Assembly: GCA_035464115.1 (NCBI GenBank)
Contig: DATHSN010000370.1
Location: 1 to 43,023, forward strand
DNA: 43,023 nt
From: DATHSN01 sp035464115
GTDB lineage: Bacteria; Actinomycetota; Acidimicrobiia; Acidimicrobiales; SKKL01
Direction of reading: 5' to 3'
Part shown: positions 16,264 through 24,234 of the stretch, in pieces
Numbering within the stretch: position 1 is the stretch's first letter
Layout of the letters: the number at the start of each line of letters is the position of its first letter
The notes under the pieces: generated by a model
The model's database searches: none
What the model was told of the DNA's origin: nothing
The model's input: only the letters and a program-made list of their open reading frames with translations
Program-made: the position numbers and the translations under genes

Positions 16264-16269
16264 CCGCGG

Positions 16270-17034
16270 GTGAGCGCGCCCCCCGTCGATCCCGCGCTCG
16301 TCGACGTCGCGGTCGACATCATCCGCGAGGCCGGCGAGCTCACCCTCGATCACTTCCGCACCAGCGACCTCGTCGTCGACCGCAAGGGCGACGGCACCCC
16401 GGTCACGGTGGCCGACCGGGGTGCCGAGCGGCTCGTCCGCGACCGGATCACCGCCCGCTTCCCCGACGACGGCATCGTCGGCGAGGAGGAGGCGGTGCGC
16501 GTGGGCACGAGCGGCCGGCGCTGGATCGTCGACCCGATCGACGGCACCAAGGCGTTCACCCACGGCGTCCCGCTCTACACGAACCTGTTGGCCGTCGAGG
16601 ACGAGCACGGCCCCGCCGTCGGGGTCATCAACGTCCCCGCCCTGGGCGAGACGGTGTGGGCCGGCCGCGGGCTCGGCGCCTTCTGCGACGGCCGCCCGGC
16701 CCGGGTGTCGACCCGCGAGCGCCTGGCCGGCTCGTACCTGTGCTCGAGCGGCTTCGACCACTGGGACGAGCACCGGCTCCTCGCGGCGAAGCGGGCCGGG
16801 CTGCAGCTGCGGACGTGGGGCGACGGCTACGGCTACGTGCTCGTGGCCACCGGGCGGATCGAGATCATGGTCGACCCGATCGCCGAGCTCTACGACGTGG
16901 CCCCCATGCCGGTGATCCTCGCCGAGGCCGGCGGGCGCTTCAGCGCGGTCGACGGACGACCCGGGGCCGACGGGGGCAGCGGCGTGGCCACCAACGGCGC
17001 CCTCCACGACGAGGTGCTGGCCCTGCTGGCCTGA
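16270..17034 (+). CDS. hisN: Inositol-monophosphatase-family phosphatase, HisN-like histidinol-phosphatase
   Basis: The 254-residue protein has the metal-dependent phosphatase motifs Glu72-Glu73 (GEEE), the DPIDGTK loop (88-94), and a late YDVAP segment carrying the last metal-binding Asp. Overall length and motif spacing match actinobacterial HisN, which removes phosphate from histidinol phosphate, but related inositol and fructose phosphatases share these motifs. No other his gene is near. The GTG start lacks a ribosome site and may be leaderless. Confidence 0.75.
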   Translation: MSAPPVDPALVDVAVDIIREAGELTLDHFRTSDLVVDRKGDGTPVTVADRGAERLVRDRITARFPDDGIVGEEEAVRVGTSGRRWIVDPIDGTKAFTHGVPLYTNLLAVEDEHGPAVGVINVPALGETVWAGRGLGAFCDGRPARVSTRERLAGSYLCSSGFDHWDEHRLLAAKRAGLQLRTWGDGYGYVLVATGRIEIMVDPIAELYDVAPMPVILAEAGGRFSAVDGRPGADGGSGVATNGALHDEVLALLA

Positions 17035-17058
17035 TCGCGCCATCCCCCCACGGGTTCT

Positions 17059-17097
17059 GGCGAATCGAGGGTGCGCAGGGCGCACCCTCGATTCGCC
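17059..17097. terminator. Perfect 18-bp hairpin between convergent genes
   Basis: Arms GGCGAATCGAGGGTGCGC and its exact complement are separated by AGG, between the HisN-like gene and the ABC ATPase. It has no T-run. It fits a bidirectional tail-less terminator of the kind reported in actinobacteria, or a mobile palindromic repeat. Confidence 0.6.
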
Positions 17098-17127
17098 GGT
17101 TCGGGCCGGGTGCCGCCTGCCAGGCGG

Positions 17128-17958
17128 TCAGTGGTCCGGTGGCGCGTCGTGCTCGGCCACGGCCTCGTCGTGGTGGTGGTGGTGGGGGGCGTCGTCGAGC
17201 ATGAGCACGCCGCCGTCGAGGCGGATCAGGCGCTGGGCGTAGGCCACCGACAGGTGCTCGGCGGTGAGCACCGCCGACGGCGGGCCCGATGCCACCACCC
17301 GACCGGCGAGCAGGGCCACCTGATCGGCGTGGGCGGCCTCGCCGAGGTCGTGGGTGCTCATCACGACCACCCGCCCGAGCTCGCGCTCGGAGCGGATCAC
17401 GTCGAGGATCACCCGGCGCGACACCAGGTCGAGGCCGGTGACCGGCTCGTCGAGCAGCAGCACGGGCGCCTGCTGGGCCAGGCCGCGGGCCACGAACACC
17501 CGCTGGCGCTGTCCGCCCGACAGCTCGCGCACCTGGCGGCGGGCCAGGTCGGCGATGTCGAGGCGGTGGAGGGCCTCGTCGACCACCGCCCGGTCGATGC
17601 GGCGCAACGGCCGCAGCACCCCCCGCTCGGCGTAGCGGCCCATGGTGACGATCTCGCGGACCGTCACCGGCAGGTGGGGGTCGGCGTGGGCGGACTGCAG
17701 GACGTAGGCGACGCCGCTGCGGCCGACCGGCACGTCGATGGTGCCCGCCCGGGGCCGGAGCAGGCCGGCGATGCCGTGCAGCAGCGTCGACTTGCCCGCC
17801 CCGTTGGGGCCGATCAGCGCCGTGACGCACCCGCCGGGCAGCTCGAGGTCGACGTCGCGCAGCGCCACCACCGAGCCCCGGGCGAGCGTGACGCCCCGCA
17901 GCACCACCGACGGGGTGGTCGTGGTGGTGCCCGCTCCGGTGGGGGTCGCGACGCTCAC
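17128..17958 (-). CDS. ABC transporter ATP-binding protein, metal-uptake type
   Basis: The protein has 276 residues from a GTG. Walker A is GPNGAGKST (50-58), the Q-loop is VLQS, the signature is LSGGQRQRV, Walker B is VLLLDEP, and the H-loop is STHD, so ATP hydrolysis should be intact. The order and the LRPRAGTIDV region match zinc/manganese (ZnuC/MntB-like) ATPases. The C-terminus ends in a histidine-rich tail (HHHHHDE, then AEHDAPPDH) that could bind the metal. No permease or solute-binding gene is adjacent, so it is an orphan ATPase here. Divergent from the P-type ATPase with about 80 bases between. Confidence 0.88.
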   Translation of the reverse strand: MSVATPTGAGTTTTTPSVVLRGVTLARGSVVALRDVDLELPGGCVTALIGPNGAGKSTLLHGIAGLLRPRAGTIDVPVGRSGVAYVLQSAHADPHLPVTVREIVTMGRYAERGVLRPLRRIDRAVVDEALHRLDIADLARRQVRELSGGQRQRVFVARGLAQQAPVLLLDEPVTGLDLVSRRVILDVIRSERELGRVVVMSTHDLGEAAHADQVALLAGRVVASGPPSAVLTAEHLSVAYAQRLIRLDGGVLMLDDAPHHHHHDEAVAEHDAPPDH

Positions 17959-18025
17959 CCGGCCAGGGTACCGGGATCAAGAGCCGCTCTCATTCCGGCT
18001 CGAACCACTCGACCGGGTGCCCCAC

Positions 18026-18031
18026 TACGCT
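18026..18031 (+). promoter_or_regulatory. Probable -10 box before P-type ATPase
   Basis: TACGCT ends nine bases before the ATG at 18041, and there is no ribosome site. A leaderless or nearly leaderless transcript is likely. Confidence 0.4.
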
Positions 18032-18040
18032 GCCGGGCAG

Positions 18041-20476
18041 ATGGCCACGGCTCCTGCACCCGTCACCGGCCTCACCCGGGCCGAGGTCGATGAGCGCGTG
18101 CGCGCCGGGCGGGTCAACGACGTGCCCGCCGCCCCCACCCGCACCGTGGGCCAGATCGCCCGGGCCAACATCGTCACCCCGGTCAACGGGATCATCGGCG
18201 TGATGTTCGTGCTGATCATGATCGCCGCGCCCGGGCCCGACGCCCTGTTCGCCGGCGTGGTGATCTCGAACAGCGTCATCGGCATCGTCCAGGAGCTGCG
18301 GGCCAAGCGCGAGCTCGACGCCCTCGCCGTGCTCAGCGCGCCCCGCGCCCGGGTGCTGCGCGACGGCGAGGTGGGTGAGGTCACCGTCGGCGAGGTGGTC
18401 GCCGACGAGGTGCTCACCGTCGGACCCGGCGACCAGATGGTCGTCGACGGCGAGGTGGTGTGGTCCGACGGGCTCGAGGTCAACGAGTCGCTGCTCACCG
18501 GCGAGTCCGACCCCGTCCAGAAGGCGACGGGCGACGAGGTCATGTCGGGCAGCTTCGTGTCGGCCGGGTCGGGGTGGTACCGCGCCACCCGCATCGGCGC
18601 CGAGGCCTACGCGTCGTCGCTCGCCGAGGAGGCCCGCCGCTTCGAGCTCGCCCACTCCGAGCTGCGTCGGGGCATCAACCAGATCCTGCGCTGGCTCACC
18701 TACATCATCCCGCCGGTCGCCGCCCTGTTGCTGATCTCGCTGCTCGACGCCGAGAGCGACTGGCGCGAGGCGCTGCGGGGCACCGTCGCCGCGTCGGTGG
18801 CCATGGTGCCCGACGGCCTGGTGCTGCTCACCTCCATCGCCTTCATCGTGGGGGTGCTGGCCCTCGCGCGCCGCCAGGCGTTGGCCAAGGAGCTGGCGTC
18901 GGTCGAGCTGTTGGCGCGCGTCGACGTCCTCTGCCTCGACAAGACCGGCACGATCACCACCGGCGAGATCGCCTTCGCCGAGCTGATCCCGCTCGACGAC
19001 ACCCACCCCGACGTGCTCTCGGCGGCCCTCGGCGCGCTCGCCGCCGCCGATCCCAACCCCAACGCCACCCTCGCCGCCATCGGCCGGGCCCACGCCGGCC
19101 CCGACGGCTGGGACTCCACCCACGTGGTGCCCTTCGCGTCGTCGCGCAAGTGGGGCTCACGCACCTTCGCCGGCCGGGGCACCTGGGTCCTCGGCGCGCC
19201 CGAGGTGCTCGCCATCGATGGTCCGGCGGCCGAACGGGTGCGCCACCTCGTCGCCGAGCAGGCCGAGGACGGGCGCCGCATCGTGCTGCTCGGCCACAGC
19301 GACCACGAGCCCGAACCCGACACCGACACCGACGACGGCGCCGCGCTGCCGCCCGGGTTGCGGGCGGTGGCCCTGGTGCTGCTCGAGGACCACCTGCGCC
19401 CCGACGCAGCGGAGATCCTCGCCTACTTCGTCGAGCAGGGGCTGACGCTCAAGGTCATCTCCGGCGACCACCCGGCCACCGTGGCGGCGGTGGCGGCGCG
19501 GGCCGGCATCGCCGGCGCCCGCCCGGGCGTCGACGCCCGCACCCTCCCCGACGACATCGACGCCCTCGGCGAAGCCCTCGACGCCGCCACCGTGTTCGGT
19601 CGGGTCACGCCGCACCAGAAGCGGGCGATGGTCGGCGCCCTGCAGCGGCGGGGCCACGTGGTGGCCATGACCGGCGACGGGGTCAACGACGTGCTCGCGC
19701 TCAAGGACGCCGACATGGGCATCGCCATGGGCGCCGGCAGCGCCTCGACGCGGGCCGTGGCCCAGCTCGTGCTGCTCGACAACGCCTTCGCCACGTTGCC
19801 GGTGGTGCTCGCCCAGGGGCGGCGCACCATCAACAACATCGAGCGGGTCGCCAACCTGTTCGTGGCCAAGGCGGCCTACGCGGTGATCATCGCCGCGCTG
19901 ACCGGGCTGTTCAACGTGCCCTTCCCGTTCCTGCCCCGCCACCTCACCCTCGTCGGCTCGCTCAGCATCGGCATCCCCGGCTTCTTCCTCGCGCTCGAAC
20001 CCAACAGCCGCCGCGCCACCCGCGGCTTCGTCGCCCGGGTGGTGCGGTTCGCCGTCCCGTCCGGGCTCGTGGCCGGGGTGTGCACGTTCGCCGCGTTCGA
20101 GTGGGCCCGCCGGTCCGATGCCATCACCCTCGAGGAGGCGCGCACCCTCGCGGTGTGCGTCCTGCTCGCCATCGGCCTCGACATCCTCGGTCGGCTGTCG
20201 CGGCCGCTCACCCCGTTCCGCGTGGCGCTGCTGGTCTCCATGGTCGTGGGATACCTCATCACCCTCTCGTGGGGACCCCTGCAGACGTGGTTCGCCCTCG
20301 AGCTGCCCCCCGCCGACGCCTGGATCGGTGGTGCCGTCGCCGTCGCGGTCGGGATCGCCCTCCTCGAGCTCGGGCCGCGCCTGGTCCCCGGGTGGCACCG
20401 GCCCCCCCGCACCGGCCCCGACGCCGACACCGACGATCAGCGTCCGCTCGCCGTCGCCGCCGACCTGGGAGACTGA
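18041..20476 (+). CDS. ctpE: P-type cation ATPase, CtpE-like
   Basis: The protein has 811 residues. The TGES actuator motif is at 153-156, the phosphorylated Asp300 is in DKTGT, and the hinge is GDGVNDVLALKDADMG. The N-terminal VGQIARANIVTPVN and the LLTGESDPVQ region match mycobacterial CtpE, a calcium-linked P-type ATPase, closely. The membrane-4 ion-binding motif reads PDGL (257-260) where SERCA-type pumps and CtpE have PEGL, so the acidic ligand is one carbon shorter. The ion is probably Ca2+ or another divalent cation. It is followed four bases later by a DinB-fold gene. Confidence 0.88.
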   Translation: MATAPAPVTGLTRAEVDERVRAGRVNDVPAAPTRTVGQIARANIVTPVNGIIGVMFVLIMIAAPGPDALFAGVVISNSVIGIVQELRAKRELDALAVLSAPRARVLRDGEVGEVTVGEVVADEVLTVGPGDQMVVDGEVVWSDGLEVNESLLTGESDPVQKATGDEVMSGSFVSAGSGWYRATRIGAEAYASSLAEEARRFELAHSELRRGINQILRWLTYIIPPVAALLLISLLDAESDWREALRGTVAASVAMVPDGLVLLTSIAFIVGVLALARRQALAKELASVELLARVDVLCLDKTGTITTGEIAFAELIPLDDTHPDVLSAALGALAAADPNPNATLAAIGRAHAGPDGWDSTHVVPFASSRKWGSRTFAGRGTWVLGAPEVLAIDGPAAERVRHLVAEQAEDGRRIVLLGHSDHEPEPDTDTDDGAALPPGLRAVALVLLEDHLRPDAAEILAYFVEQGLTLKVISGDHPATVAAVAARAGIAGARPGVDARTLPDDIDALGEALDAATVFGRVTPHQKRAMVGALQRRGHVVAMTGDGVNDVLALKDADMGIAMGAGSASTRAVAQLVLLDNAFATLPVVLAQGRRTINNIERVANLFVAKAAYAVIIAALTGLFNVPFPFLPRHLTLVGSLSIGIPGFFLALEPNSRRATRGFVARVVRFAVPSGLVAGVCTFAAFEWARRSDAITLEEARTLAVCVLLAIGLDILGRLSRPLTPFRVALLVSMVVGYLITLSWGPLQTWFALELPPADAWIGGAVAVAVGIALLELGPRLVPGWHRPPRTGPDADTDDQRPLAVAADLGD

Positions 20477-20480
20477 CGTC

Positions 20481-21197
20481 GTGGACGTCGCCACCGCGCT
20501 CGAGCGCATCGCCATCGAGTCCCGCGCCCTGGCCGGCGTCGGGCCGCTCGACGCCGGAGTCGCGTCGTGCCCGGGTTGGTCCGTGGCCGACGTGGTGCGC
20601 CACACCGGTGGGGTGCACCGCTGGATGCTCCAGCAGATCACCGCCGACGATCCGACCCAGCTGCGGCGCGAGCCGGTGGAACCCGCTCCCGAGGGTGAGG
20701 CCCTCGGGCGGTGGCTCACCGACGGCGCCGCCGCGCTGGTGCAGGGCATCGCGGCCGATCCCGATCGCGTCTGCCCCACCTTTCGGGGCCCGATGCCCGC
20801 ATCGTGGTGGGCCCGGCGGGCGCTGCACGAGACCACCGTGCACCGCTGGGACGCCGAGGCCGCGGTCGGGGTGCCCGGGCCGATCGATCCCGAGCAGGCG
20901 GCCGACGGCATCGACGAGCTGCTCGCCGAGATCGCGCCCCGTCGCCTCGACCGGGCCCGGTTCCCCGTCGACGTCACCCTCCACTTCCACGCCACCGACG
21001 TGACCGGAGAGTGGCTCGTCGACCTCGGGCCCGAGCGCTTCGCGGTCCGCCCGGGTCACGCCAAGGGCGACGTCGCCGCCCGCGGCCCAGCCGCCGACCT
21101 GTTCCTCCTGGTGTGGGCCCGCATCCCGGCGGCCCGCCTCGAGGTGTTCGGCGACGCCACGCTGCTCGACCGCTGGCACGACGCCGCCGACTTCTGA
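20481..21197 (+). CDS. Maleylpyruvate-isomerase/mycothiol-dependent (TIGR03083, DinB-fold) protein
   Basis: The protein has 238 residues from a GTG with GGGAG nine bases upstream. An N-terminal DinB-like four-helix bundle carries the metal-site histidines His41 (VVRHTGG) and His118/His123 (ALHETTVHRWD). A C-terminal SCP2/MDMPI-like domain follows. Actinobacterial members use mycothiol for isomerase or S-transferase chemistry, so mycothiol use is an inference. It lies four bases after the P-type ATPase gene, clearly one operon, although the functional link is unclear. Confidence 0.85.
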   Translation: MDVATALERIAIESRALAGVGPLDAGVASCPGWSVADVVRHTGGVHRWMLQQITADDPTQLRREPVEPAPEGEALGRWLTDGAAALVQGIAADPDRVCPTFRGPMPASWWARRALHETTVHRWDAEAAVGVPGPIDPEQAADGIDELLAEIAPRRLDRARFPVDVTLHFHATDVTGEWLVDLGPERFAVRPGHAKGDVAARGPAADLFLLVWARIPAARLEVFGDATLLDRWHDAADF

Positions 21198-21209
21198 GTC
21201 CGGCGGCGC

Positions 21210-21728
21210 CTACGCCACCTCGGGGCCCTCGGCCCGCACCTTCTCCACGTGCTCCATGGCGGCCCGGAGCTGGTCGATCCACTCCCCCTGGTGGCGCCCC
21301 ACCAGGCGCACGCACCACCCGAGGGCGTCGCTGCGGCTGCGGGCGACGCCCGCGTCGATGAGGGTGTCGAGCACGCGCCGCTCGTCGAGGCGGAGCCGGG
21401 TCATGACGGGCACGCTCGCGGTGGTGAAGCGCTGCTCGATGTCGCCGCAGACCACGGCCCACGACACCTTGCGGCCCCAGCGACGCTCGGCGTCGGCGGC
21501 GATGGCGATCCGGGCCTCGCGGGTCTGCTCCCGGACCCCCTCGATCCGCGACCGCGCCGCCACCGCCCGCTGGTCGGCGTCGTCGCCCACCGCCGGCTCG
21601 GGCACCCGGCCGGTGACGAGGATCTCGTCACGGTCGCCCCGCACCGTCACCTCGACGAACCAGTCGTCGGGCAGTCGCCCCACGAACCAGGCCCGCACCT
21701 CGTCCCACGTCCACGTGTGCTCGCTCAT
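21210..21728 (-). CDS. Protein with a C-terminal ribbon-helix-helix-like segment
   Basis: The protein has 172 residues. The first two thirds have acidic and basic alpha/beta segments that I do not recognise. Residues about 110-145 (VMTRLRLDERRVLDTLIDAGVARSRSDALGWCVRLV) have the beta-strand/helix/turn/helix pattern of ribbon-helix-helix DNA-binding proteins, with the RSRSDALGW turn typical of that fold. A small DNA-binding regulator is a reasonable guess. A direct repeat rich in A/T sits just upstream. It lies downstream of the sigma factor in the same direction and may be co-transcribed with it. Confidence 0.65.
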   Translation of the reverse strand: MSEHTWTWDEVRAWFVGRLPDDWFVEVTVRGDRDEILVTGRVPEPAVGDDADQRAVAARSRIEGVREQTREARIAIAADAERRWGRKVSWAVVCGDIEQRFTTASVPVMTRLRLDERRVLDTLIDAGVARSRSDALGWCVRLVGRHQGEWIDQLRAAMEHVEKVRAEGPEVA

Positions 21729-21744
21729 GACGTGAGTCTCGCGG

Positions 21745-21759
21745 TGATTACATGATTAC
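21745..21759 (-). promoter_or_regulatory. TGATTAC direct repeat, probable operator
   Basis: TGATTAC occurs twice with one base between (on the minus strand GTAATCA-T-GTAATCA). A TTGACG -35-like hexamer lies just upstream on the minus strand at 21761-21766. The AT content is striking for this GC-rich DNA. Ribbon-helix-helix regulators often bind direct repeats of this size. Confidence 0.5.
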
Positions 21760-21774
21760 GTCAACACATCGGAC

Positions 21775-22668
21775 TCATCGGCGGCCGGCCGCGCCCGGCG
21801 CCACCCGCACGACCGGCACGGGCGGCTCGGGCTCGACGTCGACCACGCCGACCTCGTCGAGCCGGCTGCGCCACCCCGAGGCCTGGCCAATGGCGTCGGC
21901 GTAGGTGGCCCGGCGCCGGGCGACGCGCCCCACCGGCTCGGCGGTGGCGGGCGTGTCGTACTGCGACTCGATGCCCTGGCGGAGCATGTCGAGGCCCTCG
22001 GAGCGCAGCTGGGAGATGCGCGACTCGGTGACGCCGAGGAACCGGGCCAGGTCCTGCGAGGTGCGGCCCTCGAGGAAGTAGCCGACGATGACGAGGCGCT
22101 GGCGCTCGGGCAGCAGCTCGACCGCGTCGCGCAGGTAGCCGAGCAGCTCCCGGGCCTCGAGCTCTTCGAGGGGCTGGCGGGTGTGGTGGTCGGTGAGGAC
22201 GTCGACGAGGGTGAGGTCGTCCTCGGTGTCGTCGAGCACCTCGTGCTCGAGGGCGAGCACGACCGAGCGGAACATGCGGTCCTGGAGCCGGTCGAGCTCC
22301 TCACGGGAGATCCCGAGCTCCTCGGCCATCTCCGCGGGCTGGGGGACCCGGCCGAGGCGGGTGGCGAGGCGCTGCTCGGCCGCCTCGAGGCGACGGGCGA
22401 GGGTCCGCACCGAGCGCGGCGCCCAGTCGGCGGCGCGGACCGCGTCGAGGATGGCGCCCCGGATGCGCTGGGCGGCGAAGCGCTGGAACGGCACGCCTCG
22501 CGACTCGTCGTAGCGGCGGGCCGCCTCGACCAGGCCGAGGGCGCCGGCGCGGGCCAGCTCCTCACGGTCGACGTGGCGGGGGAAGTGGACCGCCACCTGG
22601 AACACGATGTGCTTGACGAGCGGGAGGTGCTCCTCGATCCGCTGCGACAACTCCGATGTCTCCGACAT
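21775..22668 (-). CDS. FliA/WhiG-family RNA polymerase sigma factor
   Basis: The protein has 297 residues. Sigma-70 region 2 has HVDREELARAGALGLVEAARRYDESRGVPFQRFAAQRIRGAILDAVRAADWAPRSVR, typical of sigma-28. Region 3 follows, and region 4 has the helix-turn-helix TSQDLARFLGVTESRISQLRSEGL. A tail of about 60 residues past region 4 is unusual. The ATG at 22668 has GGAAGG upstream. It would direct RNA polymerase to motility, sporulation-like or other alternative promoters. No flagellar genes are in the window. A matching sigma-28 promoter lies in front of the gene. Confidence 0.9.
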   Translation of the reverse strand: MSETSELSQRIEEHLPLVKHIVFQVAVHFPRHVDREELARAGALGLVEAARRYDESRGVPFQRFAAQRIRGAILDAVRAADWAPRSVRTLARRLEAAEQRLATRLGRVPQPAEMAEELGISREELDRLQDRMFRSVVLALEHEVLDDTEDDLTLVDVLTDHHTRQPLEELEARELLGYLRDAVELLPERQRLVIVGYFLEGRTSQDLARFLGVTESRISQLRSEGLDMLRQGIESQYDTPATAEPVGRVARRRATYADAIGQASGWRSRLDEVGVVDVEPEPPVPVVRVAPGAAGRR

Positions 22669-22705
22669 GGTCAAGCACCCTTCCTCGTGGCTCGGTGGCG
22701 AAGTG

Positions 22706-22732
22706 ATCGGCCAGCCCGGTCCGATCCTTGAG
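22706..22732 (-). promoter_or_regulatory. Sigma-28-type promoter of the sigma-28-family gene
   Basis: On the minus strand CTCAAG (22727-22732) and GCCGAT (22706-22711) are 15 bases apart, close to the sigma-28/sigma-D/WhiG consensus (TAAAG and GCCGATAA). It lies about 40 bases before the sigma factor start, so the sigma factor probably activates its own gene. Confidence 0.65.
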
Positions 22733-22921
22733 GCTCACGCACGAAAAACTTGTTCTGCCGGGGCGACGGCACGCCGATGACCAGGACCTCGCTGGCGCAC
22801 GACGGGTGAGGACGGATCCGGGTCGCACGCGCGGTGAGTGATTGCGTGTAGCACGCTAGCGCCTCGATGCGTGCCTGTCGTCAAGTGCGCTCGTCACCCA
22901 GCGTGGGTCGGGTGACCCGTC
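22733..22921. other. Intergenic stretch with one possible vegetative promoter
   Basis: Apart from a weak minus-strand TAGCGT box (22853-22858) with a TTGACG-like hexamer further upstream, I see no gene or known RNA here. A short open frame of coding-like codons has no start codon and was not called. Confidence 0.4.
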
Positions 22922-22939
22922 GGGGCGCGAGCGCGCCCC
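22922..22939 (-). terminator. GC hairpin downstream of dehydrogenase-like gene
   Basis: GGGGCGCG-AG-CGCGCCCC lies just after the stop of the preceding minus-strand gene. There is no T-run. Confidence 0.4.
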
Positions 22940-22947
22940 CGCGTGGC

Positions 22948-23934
22948 TCAGTCGGCTGCGCCCTCGAAGACCGCGGCGCGCACGCCCCGCCGGGCGAGCT
23001 CGGTGAGCACCTCGAGCGCATCGACGCGGTCGGCCAGACCACCCGCGCCGGGCTGCACCCGACCGGTGCCGACCCACACCGCGGCGACCGCGGCCACCGC
23101 GCCGGCCGCCACCGCCGGACGGTCCATGGCGCCGAGCACCCGGATCTCGCGCTGGTCGCCCTGGCGACCCCGGACCTCGACGCGCACCGCGCCCGGCCCG
23201 CCCTCGGGGTGCGGACGACGCAGCATCGGCAGGCGGGCGGTGAGCCGGTCGCGCCGGGTGGCCGCCAACCGGGCGGTGACCCGATCGACACCGGGGAACA
23301 CCGGGGCCAGCAGCAGCGCCTCGGGCCGAGCCGCCCGATAGCAGTCGCGCCCGCCGACGGGATCGGGGAACCAGCACAGCTCGCGACCCGACCCGCCACG
23401 GCGGCGGACCCAGCCCCCGGCGCGCCAGTCGACCGCCCACCCGGCCAGCGCCGTGTGGTGCTGGCGGGCGCAGGCGGGACCACCGGTGCCGGTGGTGGCC
23501 ACGTGGATCTCGTCGACGTGGTCGAGATCTGCGGCGGCGTGGCGGGCGAGCAGGCAGGTGAGACCGGGTGAGAAGCCCGCGCCCACCACCACGACCCGGC
23601 CCCGCTCGCGCGCCTCGGGATCGAGCGCGGTGAGCGCCACCACGTCGTCGACCGAGTCGGAGGTCGACACCACGTCGACCCCGCGGGCGATCAGGTCGCG
23701 GGCGAGCCCGGCGTGGGTGCCGGCGGGCGTGGCCAGCACGGCCACGTCGGCGCTCACCGTGGCGGCGTAGGGCGGCAGCTCGGCGTCGGCCTCGGGTCCG
23801 AGGGACCGCACCACGGCGCTGACCCGGTCGGCGCGCAGGTCGCGGACGACGACCTGCTCGACGTCGTCGGTGGAGACCAGCTGGCGGGCCGCGCGGGCGC
23901 CGACCGCGCCGGCACCGATGACCGCGATGCGCAC
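22948..23934 (-). CDS. Saccharopine-dehydrogenase-like NAD(P)-binding protein
   Basis: The protein has 328 residues from a GTG. The N-terminus is a clear Rossmann fold (VIGAGAVGARAARQL, then VVRDLRADR and VAVLATPAG). The rest resembles saccharopine-dehydrogenase/Gfo-type proteins with a second domain (DHVDEIHVATTGTGGPACARQHHTALAG). The catalytic activity and substrate are unknown. It lies three bases after a 43-residue membrane protein in one operon, downstream of the tRNA-Ile gene. Confidence 0.75.
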   Translation of the reverse strand: MRIAVIGAGAVGARAARQLVSTDDVEQVVVRDLRADRVSAVVRSLGPEADAELPPYAATVSADVAVLATPAGTHAGLARDLIARGVDVVSTSDSVDDVVALTALDPEARERGRVVVVGAGFSPGLTCLLARHAAADLDHVDEIHVATTGTGGPACARQHHTALAGWAVDWRAGGWVRRRGGSGRELCWFPDPVGGRDCYRAARPEALLLAPVFPGVDRVTARLAATRRDRLTARLPMLRRPHPEGGPGAVRVEVRGRQGDQREIRVLGAMDRPAVAAGAVAAVAAVWVGTGRVQPGAGGLADRVDALEVLTELARRGVRAAVFEGAAD

Positions 23935-23937
23935 GGG

Positions 23938-24069
23938 CTAGCGGAGCTCGGGGCCGGACAGCTCGCGCCAGCCCCCGTCCTGGGGTGGGACCCCGCCGCT
24001 GCCCCGCAGGCGCAGCACGGCCGCGATCAACGCCGCCACCCCCAACGAGACCAGCGCCCTGCGGATCAT
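23938..24069 (-). CDS. 43-residue single-helix membrane protein
   Basis: ATG at 24069 to TAG at 23938-23940 gives 43 residues. One hydrophobic helix (about 4-20, RALVSLGVAALIAAVLRL) is followed by a polar tail. A GTG two codons upstream with GGAGGG at good spacing is an alternative start. It sits between tRNA-Ile and the dehydrogenase-like gene with three bases to the latter. Small actinobacterial membrane peptides near gyrA are known, but I cannot name this family. Confidence 0.6.
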   Translation of the reverse strand: MIRRALVSLGVAALIAAVLRLRGSGGVPPQDGGWRELSGPELR

Positions 24070-24116
24070 GGTCACGGTGTCGTCACCCTCCCGGGGGCGG
24101 CGTGGGGTCCTGGCAG

Positions 24117-24190
<74 letters not shown>

Positions 24191-24202
24191 GCAGAGCAGG
24201 AC

Positions 24203-24233
24203 ACGCTAGCCGGTCGGCGCGGCACCGTGACAA
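24203..24233 (-). promoter_or_regulatory. Promoter of tRNA-Ile
   Basis: On the minus strand TTGTCA (24228-24233) and TAGCGT (24203-24208) are 19 bases apart. Transcription would start about six bases before the tRNA. Confidence 0.45.
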
Positions 24234-24234
24234 C

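Noticed and set aside
18460..21003. 847-codon frame within the P-type ATPase
   Set aside because: Arg/Pro-rich out-of-frame shadow.
22737..22860. Short minus-strand open frame with coding-like third positions upstream of the sigma factor
   Set aside because: It has no start codon and ends at the sigma factor leader. The sigma-28 promoter lies in it.
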